Positions 9,718 to 16,768 of a DNA stretch of 64,000 nucleotides are shown here, piece by piece. Positions within the stretch are counted from its first letter, which is position 1. The number at the start of each line of letters is the position of its first letter. The stretch comes from Desulfomicrobium sp. ZS1. Lineage in GTDB: Bacteria > Desulfobacterota > Desulfovibrionia > Desulfovibrionales > Desulfomicrobiaceae. Both the position numbers and the translations under genes were made by a program. Under the pieces are notes generated by a model, which did no database searches, was not told the origin of the DNA, and saw only the letters and a program-made list of their open reading frames with translations. The stretch spans positions 3,374,001-3,438,000 of the forward strand of contig NZ_CP100351.1 in assembly GCF_024204645.1 (NCBI RefSeq), given 5' to 3'.

Positions 9718-10307
9718 CTGAAGCCCAGCGCACCTTGAAACGCCTCGGCATTACCCACCTCCTGCGCCCGCCCGTTGCGGTGCAGGAGGAGATCCTGCCC
9801 GCATCCGCCGTACCGCAAGCTGCGCCCCAGCCCGAACCACCTCTTCAGATTCAGTCGGCACAAAAGCCCGCTGCGCAGGCGAATGAACCGCTTCCGCTGT
9901 TGCTGCGGTCGTTGTTTCACGGGAAACAATCACCTGTACGCACAATGTGGTGCTATGCCGGTTTTTACCAGGATATGCAGGAAGCAACCAATCCTCCCCG
10001 TCTGGTTGTTTTCAAAAAAATACAGGAATCCGTCTGTCAGCACCTCCGCTGGCAAATCAAGGACATCTGCTCCTGGCCGACCGATCTAGACTTCAACACC
10101 TTTCGCAAAGGTCTCGAATTTTTTAATCCAAGCATAATCATCCTCTTTCAAACAGGCGAAGCCGGGTACGATCAGCCAAGCAGCCAGGACGAGCATCTTC
10201 TGAAGCAGACAACCCGCCGCATTGTCACGCTGCCGAGCCTTAACGAAATGGCGAGGGGCAACCAACACGTCAAAAATGAAGCCTGGAAAATCCTGCAAAC
10301 AGTCTAG
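9693..10307 (+). CDS. Unknown protein downstream of coaBC
   Basis: This is a protein of about 204 aa with no firm family. The N-terminal segment contains a helix (LTEAQRTLKRLGITHLL), then a Pro/Ala-rich linker. The C-terminal domain (from about residue 85) includes RLVVFKKIQES, FNPSIIILFQ and a closing TLPSLNEMARGNQHVKNEAWKIL. The last motif resembles the end of uracil-DNA-glycosylase-fold proteins, including the replication clamp-loader psi subunit; this is only an impression. The start TTG 9693 was chosen for its GGAGG 8 bases upstream; it overlaps coaBC by 25 bases, which suggests coupling. An in-frame TTG at 9648 is the alternative. Confidence 0.7.
   Translation: MDLNEHTLTEAQRTLKRLGITHLLRPPVAVQEEILPASAVPQAAPQPEPPLQIQSAQKPAAQANEPLPLLLRSLFHGKQSPVRTMWCYAGFYQDMQEATNPPRLVVFKKIQESVCQHLRWQIKDICSWPTDLDFNTFRKGLEFFNPSIIILFQTGEAGYDQPSSQDEHLLKQTTRRIVTLPSLNEMARGNQHVKNEAWKILQTV
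9914..9929. promoter_or_regulatory. parS-like centromere site (15/16, best copy)
   Basis: TGTTTCACGGGAAACA differs from the parS consensus by a single central base (G for T at position 10). It lies inside the unknown gene after coaBC, about 1.6 kb upstream of parA, and is the strongest candidate ParB nucleation site in the window. Confidence 0.85.
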
Positions 10308-10417
10308 CGCCAGATCTCATCCATGCCTGAAATAGAGTGACATTCAAAAAAGCAGGCGCATAACTCAAATTCCGTATTGCCCACCAATCAGCCTTAGGTT
10401 AGGTCATTTTCATATTT

Positions 10418-10433
10418 TGTTTCACATGGAGCA
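10418..10433. promoter_or_regulatory. parS-like centromere site (13/16, one good arm)
   Basis: TGTTTCACATGGAGCA keeps a perfect left arm of parS but a degraded right arm. It sits just before the epimerase start codon and overlaps its GGAG ribosome site. On its own it would be weak; the cluster gives it weight. Confidence 0.5.
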
Positions 10434-10437
10434 TTGC

Positions 10438-11445
10438 ATGAAAATTCTTATCACTGGTGCGGCGGGATTTATCGGTTTTCACCTCGCGAGGCGCTTTCTC
10501 GCCACCGGAACCTCCGTATTCGGCCTCGACAATCTCAATGATTACTATTCGGTTGAATTGAAAAAAGACCGTCTGAAGCTGCTGCAGCAGGACACGAATT
10601 TTCATTTCGAACCCATCGACCTGGCCGATGCCGCCGCGCTGGATGCTTATTTCAAGGCCCATAAATTCACTCACGTTGTCAATCTCGCGGCCCAGGCGGG
10701 GGTCCGCTACTCACTCTTGAATCCAAAATCCTACATTGATTCCAACATAGTAGGCTTTGCCAACCTTCTGGAATGCTGCCGCCACAACGACACGAAGCAT
10801 CTGGTTTACGCATCGTCGAGTTCTGTCTACGGACTGAACACATCCATGCCCTTTTCGGTTCACGACAATGTGGACCACCCGGTGAGCCTGTACGCCGCCA
10901 GCAAAAAATCAAACGAACTCATGGCGCACACATATTCATACCTGTACAAACTACCCACAACGGGCCTGCGCTTCTTTACGGTTTACGGCCCCTGGGGGCG
11001 CCCCGACATGGCCCTCTACCTCTTCACCAAGGCCATCTGCGAAAATAAGCCGATCAATGTCTTTAATCATGGCAAAATGCGCCGGGACTTCACCTACATC
11101 GACGACATCGTTGAAGGCGTGTTCCGCATTGTGAGCCATGTGCCCACCGGAAACCCGGACTGGGATGGCAAGAGCCCCGATCCGAGCACGTCTCCTGCGC
11201 CCTACAAGCTCTACAATATCGGCAACAACAACACTGTCGAGCTTGAGCAGTTCATCACCGTGCTCGAAAATGCCCTTTGCCGGAAAGCCGTGCGCAATTA
11301 CATGGATATTCAGCCCGGAGATGTGCCCGCGACCTACGCCAACATCGATGACCTGATCAAGGACGTGGGATTCAAGCCCTCCACAAGCATTGAAGAAGGA
11401 ATAGAAAAATTCATCGCCTGGTACAAAGATTATTACCGTCCGTAG
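10438..11445 (+). CDS. NAD-dependent nucleotide-sugar epimerase (UDP-glucuronate 4-epimerase-like)
   Basis: This 335-aa extended short-chain dehydrogenase probably epimerises a UDP-sugar for surface polysaccharide. The NAD motif GAAGFIGFHLARRFL is near residue 7, followed by SSSSVYG and the catalytic SLYAASKKSNE (YxxxK). The sequence AAQAGVRYSL and the insertion after TYIDDIVEGV resemble the GalE/CapI group of UDP-glucuronate 4-epimerases. The ATG at 10438 has GGAG 6 bases upstream; the 7-codon longer frame starts inside the parS-like site and is less likely. Confidence 0.85.
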   Translation: MKILITGAAGFIGFHLARRFLATGTSVFGLDNLNDYYSVELKKDRLKLLQQDTNFHFEPIDLADAAALDAYFKAHKFTHVVNLAAQAGVRYSLLNPKSYIDSNIVGFANLLECCRHNDTKHLVYASSSSVYGLNTSMPFSVHDNVDHPVSLYAASKKSNELMAHTYSYLYKLPTTGLRFFTVYGPWGRPDMALYLFTKAICENKPINVFNHGKMRRDFTYIDDIVEGVFRIVSHVPTGNPDWDGKSPDPSTSPAPYKLYNIGNNNTVELEQFITVLENALCRKAVRNYMDIQPGDVPATYANIDDLIKDVGFKPSTSIEEGIEKFIAWYKDYYRP

Positions 11446-11459
11446 TTCCACGTGAAACG
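11444..11459. promoter_or_regulatory. parS-like centromere site (13/16)
   Basis: AGTTCCACGTGAAACG has the exact CACGTG centre and GAAAC arm of parS. It lies between the epimerase stop and the parA start, the classic position for a parS just ahead of soj/parA. It may also be where ParB or ParA acts on parA expression. Confidence 0.7.
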
Positions 11460-11481
11460 ACAGGATCAGGAGGGAAGATTT

Positions 11482-12270
11482 TTGGCGCAGACAATCGTTT
11501 TGGCAAATCAGAAGGGAGGGGTGGGCAAAACCACCACCACCGTCAACCTGGCGGCATCATTGGCGGCAATGGAACAGCGGGTGCTCGTTATTGATTGTGA
11601 TCCGCAGGCCAACGCCTCAAGCGGGCTTGGCGTTGACGTGAGTCACGTGAAGAAATCGATCTATCAGGCGCTCTTTTCTCCGGCAGAGGCCAGGACGGCC
11701 ATTGTGGATTCGGACATGGAATTCCTGAAAATTCTGCCCTCCACGCCAGATCTGGTGGGAGCAGAGATAGAACTGGGCGAAGAAAAAGACAGGGAATTCA
11801 TCCTACGAAGCATCGTGGACGTGCTGAGCCCGGAATACGATTACATCCTCATCGACTGCCCCCCTTCGCTGGGACTCATCACCATCAACGCGCTGTGCGC
11901 GGCCAAGTGGCTGCTCGTCCCTTTGCAGTGCGAATACTATGCCCTGGAAGGAATCGCTCAGCTCATGAAAACTTACGCGCTGGTCAAGGAAAGACTGAAC
12001 CCGGAGCTGAACATTCTGGGAATCCTTCTGACCATGTTCGACAAACGCAACAAGCTCTCATTCATGGTCGAACGCGAGGTACGCGACCATTTCAAAGAGC
12101 TTGTGTTCACAACTTCAATCCCGAGAAACGTGCGCCTGTCCGAGGCGCCAAGCCATGGCCTGCCGGCCATACTTTACGATATCAGGTCCATGGGAACTCA
12201 GTCCTACATAGCGCTGGCCCAGGAACTGATCGACAAGAAGGTGGGTCAACCGCAGGCACAGGAGGCCTGA
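11482..12270 (+). CDS. parA: Chromosome partitioning ATPase ParA (Soj)
   Basis: ParA (262 aa) is the DNA-binding ATPase that, with ParB bound at parS, segregates replication origins. The deviant Walker A motif KGGVGKTT is at 11-18, then the A' motif VIDCDPQANASSGLG and DCPPSLGLIT. The TTG start at 11482 is preferred: AGGAGGG lies 7 bases upstream, and it gives the usual short N-terminus MAQTIVLANQKGG. The longer frame from GTG 11452 begins inside a parS-like site. The 3' end overlaps the convergent zinc-ribbon gene by 25 bases. Confidence 0.96.
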   Translation: MAQTIVLANQKGGVGKTTTTVNLAASLAAMEQRVLVIDCDPQANASSGLGVDVSHVKKSIYQALFSPAEARTAIVDSDMEFLKILPSTPDLVGAEIELGEEKDREFILRSIVDVLSPEYDYILIDCPPSLGLITINALCAAKWLLVPLQCEYYALEGIAQLMKTYALVKERLNPELNILGILLTMFDKRNKLSFMVEREVRDHFKELVFTTSIPRNVRLSEAPSHGLPAILYDIRSMGTQSYIALAQELIDKKVGQPQAQEA

Positions 12271-12686
12271 GGCGTGCAGGTCACGGTGACCTTATCCTTG
12301 AAATGACGCTTGGTTATGCGCGATTTGCAGCTGACGCACTGGAATGCAAGCAGACCGCCCATGTTGGCGGCGCGCAACATGAACTTGCGGGGCTCATCGG
12401 CCTTCCAGTCTGCGGTGGATGCCCCGCAGGTTTCACAAGCCACATCGGTGGGCAGCTCATAACGAAGGTCCCAGTATTTTTCCAGAAGCTGCAGGTCGGC
12501 CATGGGTTCGACGATAGTGTCTTCCGAAGGATAAAGTTTCTCCACCACGGCGAGGACATGCTGACAAACATGCTGCCACATCTCTTCTTCGATAAAAACA
12601 CCCTCGGGCTTACCCTTGGCATCAACAACGTATCTGATGGCCGTATCCTTGTTCACTGTGACTCCGGAAGTTGAAGGTTTTGACAA
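12246..12686 (-). CDS. Unknown zinc-ribbon-like protein inserted between parA and parB
   Basis: This 146-aa protein has cysteine pairs at 84/87 and 117/120 (CETC and CVSC), typical of a zinc ribbon, plus three cysteines in the tail. The N-terminal part (TAIRYVVDAKGKPEGVFIEEEMWQHV) resembles small proteins that read as a short beta-hairpin followed by a helix. No named family is recognised. It is on the opposite strand to both parA and parB and therefore splits the parAB operon. The start appears to be TTG at 12686, with a weak AGG upstream; a GTG about ten codons inside is possible. Confidence 0.75.
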   Translation of the reverse strand: MSKPSTSGVTVNKDTAIRYVVDAKGKPEGVFIEEEMWQHVCQHVLAVVEKLYPSEDTIVEPMADLQLLEKYWDLRYELPTDVACETCGASTADWKADEPRKFMLRAANMGGLLAFQCVSCKSRITKRHFKDKVTVTCTPQASCACG

Positions 12687-12753
12687 TTACCTGTCAGTAA
12701 ATACGAATCGCCAAGGGTCAACGTCCCTTGACGCAAACATCCGCGGGTAAATT

Positions 12754-13638
12754 ATGACCATGAAAAAACGCGGGCTTGGACGCGGGCTTGATGTACTCAT
12801 CAAAAGCCGCAATGTCGAACCCGAACACGAAGCAGAAATAGTGGCGCTGGACATAAATGCCCTTGAGCCCAACATCCATCAGCCGCGCTACCACTTCGAC
12901 CAGGCAGCTTTGGAAGAACTCGCAGCCTCCATCAAGTCCCAGGGCCTGATCCAGCCGGTGCTGGTCAGGCCTCTGCCGACCCCGGGTCGATTCGAACTCG
13001 TGGCTGGAGAAAGACGATGGAGAGCCTGTCGCATGGCCGGGTTTGAGACCATCGACTGCATCGTCCGTCGCATGGATGACTACGAAAGCATGGCCATCGC
13101 GCTTATCGAAAACCTGCAGCGCGAAGACCTCAATCCCATTGAAGAAGCGCGAGCCCTGGGCCAGATCAAGGAGCATTTCAAGATCACCCAGGAAGAACTG
13201 GCCGACAAAATCGGTAAAAGCAGGCCTGCAGTGACCAACAGCTTGCGACTTCTGAAGCTGCCGGAAAAAGTACAGCTCATGCTGGAGACCAATACCCTCT
13301 CGGCCGGGCACGCCAGAGCGCTGCTGGGCCTTGATGATCCCGAGGGCATCGCCATGCTGGCCGAACAGATCGTGCACAAAAATCTGAATGTGCGCGACAC
13401 GGAAGATCTGGTAAAAAAAATCAAACAAAAAAAGATGGAACCTGAGGAAAAACCGCGACGCGAAAAACCCGTGGTCGAGGACATCGCCGGCGTAATCAAA
13501 GCCCTGGCCAAAACATTCACCATCAAGCACTCAGGAACACCCAAAAAAGGAAAAATCGTGTTGAGTTATGCAAATAGCGAGGAGAGGGAAAAAATAGCGT
13601 CCTTTCTTGAACGCATGGCAAAGGAGCAGGAAATATGA
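12754..13638 (+). CDS. parB: Chromosome partitioning protein ParB (Spo0J)
   Basis: ParB (294 aa) is the CTP-dependent clamp that loads at parS and spreads on DNA. The N-terminal ParA-interacting motif RGLGRGLD is at residues 6-13. The CTP-binding motif GERRWRA is at 85-91, followed by ENLQREDLNPIEEA and the helix-turn-helix region KIGKSRPAVTNSLRLL. The C-terminal dimerisation domain is short and charged. Two ATGs are close together (12754 and 12760). It ends in an ATGA overlap with the heptose kinase gene. Confidence 0.97.
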   Translation: MTMKKRGLGRGLDVLIKSRNVEPEHEAEIVALDINALEPNIHQPRYHFDQAALEELAASIKSQGLIQPVLVRPLPTPGRFELVAGERRWRACRMAGFETIDCIVRRMDDYESMAIALIENLQREDLNPIEEARALGQIKEHFKITQEELADKIGKSRPAVTNSLRLLKLPEKVQLMLETNTLSAGHARALLGLDDPEGIAMLAEQIVHKNLNVRDTEDLVKKIKQKKMEPEEKPRREKPVVEDIAGVIKALAKTFTIKHSGTPKKGKIVLSYANSEEREKIASFLERMAKEQEI

Positions 13639-14645
13639 ATCTGGCGTTCAATGCCTCGCGCATGATCGGCTCCAAGGTGCTCATCATCGGAGACATCATG
13701 CTCGACCAGTACCAAAAAGGCCTGGTTGAAAGAATCTCTCCTGAAGCGCCCGTGCCCGTCGTCAAGATCACCGAGCAGGTTTTCAAGATCGGCGGCGCGG
13801 GCAATGTGGCCCAAAACGTGGCCACGCTGGGCGGATGCCCCACCCTTGTCAGCATTTGCGGAAAAGACCTTTACGGAGAAAATTTGCAGGAAATCTGCAG
13901 CTCCCTCGGCATCGAAAGCCACCTCATCCGTTCCGCTTCACGGGAAACGACCCTGAAGACACGGATCATGGCCCAGCACCAGCAGATGCTCCGCGTGGAC
14001 AGGGAAACGGAGCGGGCGCTGGACGAAAAAGAATTTTCGACCCTCCTTGAAACGGTGGAGAGCAGGCTCGACAGCTTTGAGACCATCATCCTCTCCGACT
14101 ACGGCAAAGGGGTTATCTCGGAAGAATTCCTGCGTTGGATGAAAAAAAAGAAAAGACCGGGTCAAAAAATTATTCTGGATCCCAAAACATGCAATTTTCC
14201 TCATTACGACGAACTGTATTGCATGACGCCAAACAAGAAAGAAGCCGCCGAAGGCGCCGACATGGCGATCACAAAGCGCGAGGAAATCCTGAAAGCAGGA
14301 AAGAAAATCATGCAGGAGCGCAACCTGCAAAGCCTGGTCATCACCCTGGGCGCTGAGGGCATGGCGGTATTCCTGCCCGGGCAAGGGGTCTTCCACCTGC
14401 CGACCACAGCCAAGAAGGTCTTCGACGTGACCGGCGCCGGTGATACCGTCATCGCGGTCATCGCGCTTGGACTCAGCTCCGGGCTCGACCTGCTCAGTTC
14501 CTGCATACTGGCCAATTGCGCCGCCGGGCTTGTGGTCGGGCAGGTCGGAGCCGTTGGAATCACTCAGGAGGAGCTCACCGAAACATTGAGCTCCTGGCCG
14601 GCGGCGCAGCAGGAAAAATGGGTCACGCTCGCGGCAAAAGCGTAA
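13635..14645 (+). CDS. rfaE1: D-glycero-beta-D-manno-heptose-7-phosphate kinase (stand-alone RfaE1/HldE N-domain)
   Basis: This 336-aa PfkB-family kinase phosphorylates heptose-7-phosphate at C1 in ADP-heptose synthesis. Visible motifs are GDIMLDQY, GGAGNVAQNVATLGG and the ATP/catalytic DVTGAGDTVIAV near the C-terminus. Its length equals the kinase half of bifunctional HldE and stops before any adenylyltransferase domain, which is encoded separately at 6618-7103. It is translationally coupled to parB. A parS-like sequence lies within the gene. Confidence 0.94.
   Translation: MNLAFNASRMIGSKVLIIGDIMLDQYQKGLVERISPEAPVPVVKITEQVFKIGGAGNVAQNVATLGGCPTLVSICGKDLYGENLQEICSSLGIESHLIRSASRETTLKTRIMAQHQQMLRVDRETERALDEKEFSTLLETVESRLDSFETIILSDYGKGVISEEFLRWMKKKKRPGQKIILDPKTCNFPHYDELYCMTPNKKEAAEGADMAITKREEILKAGKKIMQERNLQSLVITLGAEGMAVFLPGQGVFHLPTTAKKVFDVTGAGDTVIAVIALGLSSGLDLLSSCILANCAAGLVVGQVGAVGITQEELTETLSSWPAAQQEKWVTLAAKA
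13934..13949. promoter_or_regulatory. parS-like site (12/16, weak)
   Basis: CGCTTCACGGGAAACG shares the CTTCACGGGAAACG core with the stronger copies upstream. It lies inside the heptose kinase gene downstream of parB. It is the weakest of the five, supported mainly by position. Confidence 0.4.
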
Positions 14646-14651
14646 AAAAAC

Positions 14652-15200
14652 CTAAATGCTGCATTCCCCTCCGCAACAAGGCCCGCCAAGGCCGTCATAG
14701 GCTGCAAGAATCCTGCGCTCCTTGTCCAGCCGATCCTCGCCAGGCATTGGGCAAGGATGCGACTGGGCAAGGGCAGGCAAATCATCCCACCGCGGCACCG
14801 CATTAAAACCGGTGCCGATCACCTCTGCAGTCCTGGTCTCCACCAGCTGCAAGTCCATGGAATCCGTGACGATGACCAACGGGAAGGGAGACGACAGGTG
14901 AATTCGAGCCGCGGCAACGCTCTCGCGCACAAATGTTCCAACCTCTCCTGGGCAAAAAACAAGTGCCAAAAGAGGGTCGCCTTCAGGCGAAAAGATTGCC
15001 AGATCCAGCGTAACCGAGTGCAACTCGCCATTAATTGCATAATCCAGGATATATTTTGAGCGGATATTCTCACGCGGATACTTCCTATCTTCCACCAGCA
15101 GTTTAGCCAGCGCCTGCCGCAGATCCTCGTAAGTGGTTTCCGTGATCTCCTGACCGGTAAGGTAATCCGTGATGACACGGTTCAAGCTGACTTCATGCAT
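14652..15200 (-). CDS. HSDR_N-type (type I restriction R-subunit N-domain-like) protein, catalytic site eroded
   Basis: This 182-aa protein resembles the small stand-alone HSDR_N_2 family: DLRQALAKLLVEDRKYPRENI, KYILDYAINGEL, then a beta core with Asp66 in LDLAIF. In active PD-(D/E)xK members the next strand carries ExK; here it reads LVFCPGEV, so the catalytic Glu and Lys appear to be missing. The C-terminus ends in a cysteine cluster (PCCGGEC). The ATG at 15200 has an AGGAGG site upstream. It diverges from the diadenylate-cyclase-like gene. Nuclease activity is doubtful. Confidence 0.75.
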   Translation of the reverse strand: MHEVSLNRVITDYLTGQEITETTYEDLRQALAKLLVEDRKYPRENIRSKYILDYAINGELHSVTLDLAIFSPEGDPLLALVFCPGEVGTFVRESVAAARIHLSSPFPLVIVTDSMDLQLVETRTAEVIGTGFNAVPRWDDLPALAQSHPCPMPGEDRLDKERRILAAYDGLGGPCCGGECSI

Positions 15201-15330
15201 AGCTCCTCCTGCGAATGTATGCCCATAATCTAAGCGCTGAAAAAAAGGGGGCAAGGTCCTTTAAAAACGATGCGTTGACCGAAAACATTGCCTGGGATAG
15301 CGAAAAAAGAAAATTAACCGGAAGATATCC

Positions 15331-16764
15331 ATGGAAGAACTGTTTTTAATCAAATGCATCGACCAGATTCATGATGGTTTGTGTAATGGCCTGGCGCGAT
15401 TCTCGGGGGCAAGCCGGGCCGCGCTGATTTACGCCTTGGACAAAAACAGTCCGCTTCGCATTTATGACCCTTGCGATCTTCTGCGCGGACACGAACCACG
15501 TTTGGAGGAGATCTACCTCAAACACAACAAAAAGACGCAAAACCCCCTTGCCGAAGAAGCAATCGGTTCAGGTGAATACGCACATCCGGAACTGGCAGGC
15601 ATTATCGCCTGCGGTGGTCATTTCCCAAACGTATTCTACCAAACCTGGTTCAGCGAACACCATGTCGACTTATGCTCGACCGGTCCGACAGAGCGCTGGC
15701 TGGAATACGCATGCAGGCTCCTGTCCCAGGATTTGGGAACAAAAAGTGTCACGGACCTGGAGACATCCGGGTATGTACTGCAGGACTTTGCGACCCATGC
15801 AGTGCGCGACCACATCGTCGACGTGCGAAATTTGAGCCTGGGTCCGGACACGCGGCTGCGCATCTACCCTATACTGGACGCGATTCTCAATATTTCAAAG
15901 ACCCAGGAAGAAGGCAAATGGGCCTTTGGGGACCTCATTTTCGTCGAGCCGTCACAGGTCCACAGAATCCACTACCTGGCCACATTCGGGGATTTTGAAA
16001 GACCGGCCTTGAAAGATTTCAAACACGCGCGAAAGCTCCTGCAGGCAGTGGAAGGCAACAAACACAAGCTGGTCAGCAATGGGCAAAAGATCATCGGCAT
16101 CGGCACGGGAAGAATGCCGGACTTTTCAGTGACCGCGGAATTTCGCGGCAATCATGGTTTCATCCGGGTTCAGGACGAAACAATCTGCAGCTTTGCCGAC
16201 GGCGGATTCCACTCCTCCACCAGGCAAGCCAACCTTGTGCAGTTGGAAGAAGTGCTGCTTGAACTCAATCTTGATTCAAACAAGCGCTACAGCATCATGA
16301 AGGTGGCCAGCACCCTGGTCCGTAGCGCCCAAGAAAGGAAACACGGCTGCGCCCTGGTGCTCGATTTCGGGAGCCCTCTGGCCAACATCTCAGGACAGCA
16401 TCTGGAAACGCCGCTTGATCTGAAGCGCCACATGGACCTTGATCTGGCCACATCGCTGGCAAAAGTGGACGGGGCGCTGCACATCGACATGATGTACCTC
16501 AAGCTGCACGCATTCGCCTCCCTGCTCGATGGCCGCGCGGTTGCCGGAGAAAACCGCGCCCGGGGGGCCAGGTACAACTCCGCCCTCAGATTCACGGCCG
16601 AGCACGATCAGGTCATCCTTGTCGTGGTCAGCTCGGACCGTCCCATTTCCATCATCCAGCACGGCGCCGAGATCAAGGCCAGGTGCGATTGGGAGCCCAA
16701 GTACCAATGCCTCTCGGAGCCCATGACCCTGGAAGACTGGATTCAGCAACCAAACCATTCGTAA
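15331..16764 (+). CDS. DisA_N/DAC-domain protein (putative diadenylate cyclase, atypical)
   Basis: This is a 477-aa soluble protein with a long N-terminal region of no known family and a C-terminal DAC domain (about 360-450). The DGA motif is intact at 380-382. The second motif, normally GTRHR, reads GARYN with RYN at 414-416, followed by the expected strand VILVVVSSDRPISII. DAC enzymes make cyclic di-AMP from two ATP; RHR contacts the triphosphate, so activity here is uncertain. It has neither the CdaA membrane helices nor the DisA DNA-binding module. Its stop lies 4 bases from the convergent glnD stop. Confidence 0.75.
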   Translation: MEELFLIKCIDQIHDGLCNGLARFSGASRAALIYALDKNSPLRIYDPCDLLRGHEPRLEEIYLKHNKKTQNPLAEEAIGSGEYAHPELAGIIACGGHFPNVFYQTWFSEHHVDLCSTGPTERWLEYACRLLSQDLGTKSVTDLETSGYVLQDFATHAVRDHIVDVRNLSLGPDTRLRIYPILDAILNISKTQEEGKWAFGDLIFVEPSQVHRIHYLATFGDFERPALKDFKHARKLLQAVEGNKHKLVSNGQKIIGIGTGRMPDFSVTAEFRGNHGFIRVQDETICSFADGGFHSSTRQANLVQLEEVLLELNLDSNKRYSIMKVASTLVRSAQERKHGCALVLDFGSPLANISGQHLETPLDLKRHMDLDLATSLAKVDGALHIDMMYLKLHAFASLLDGRAVAGENRARGARYNSALRFTAEHDQVILVVVSSDRPISIIQHGAEIKARCDWEPKYQCLSEPMTLEDWIQQPNHS

Positions 16765-16768
16765 AAGT

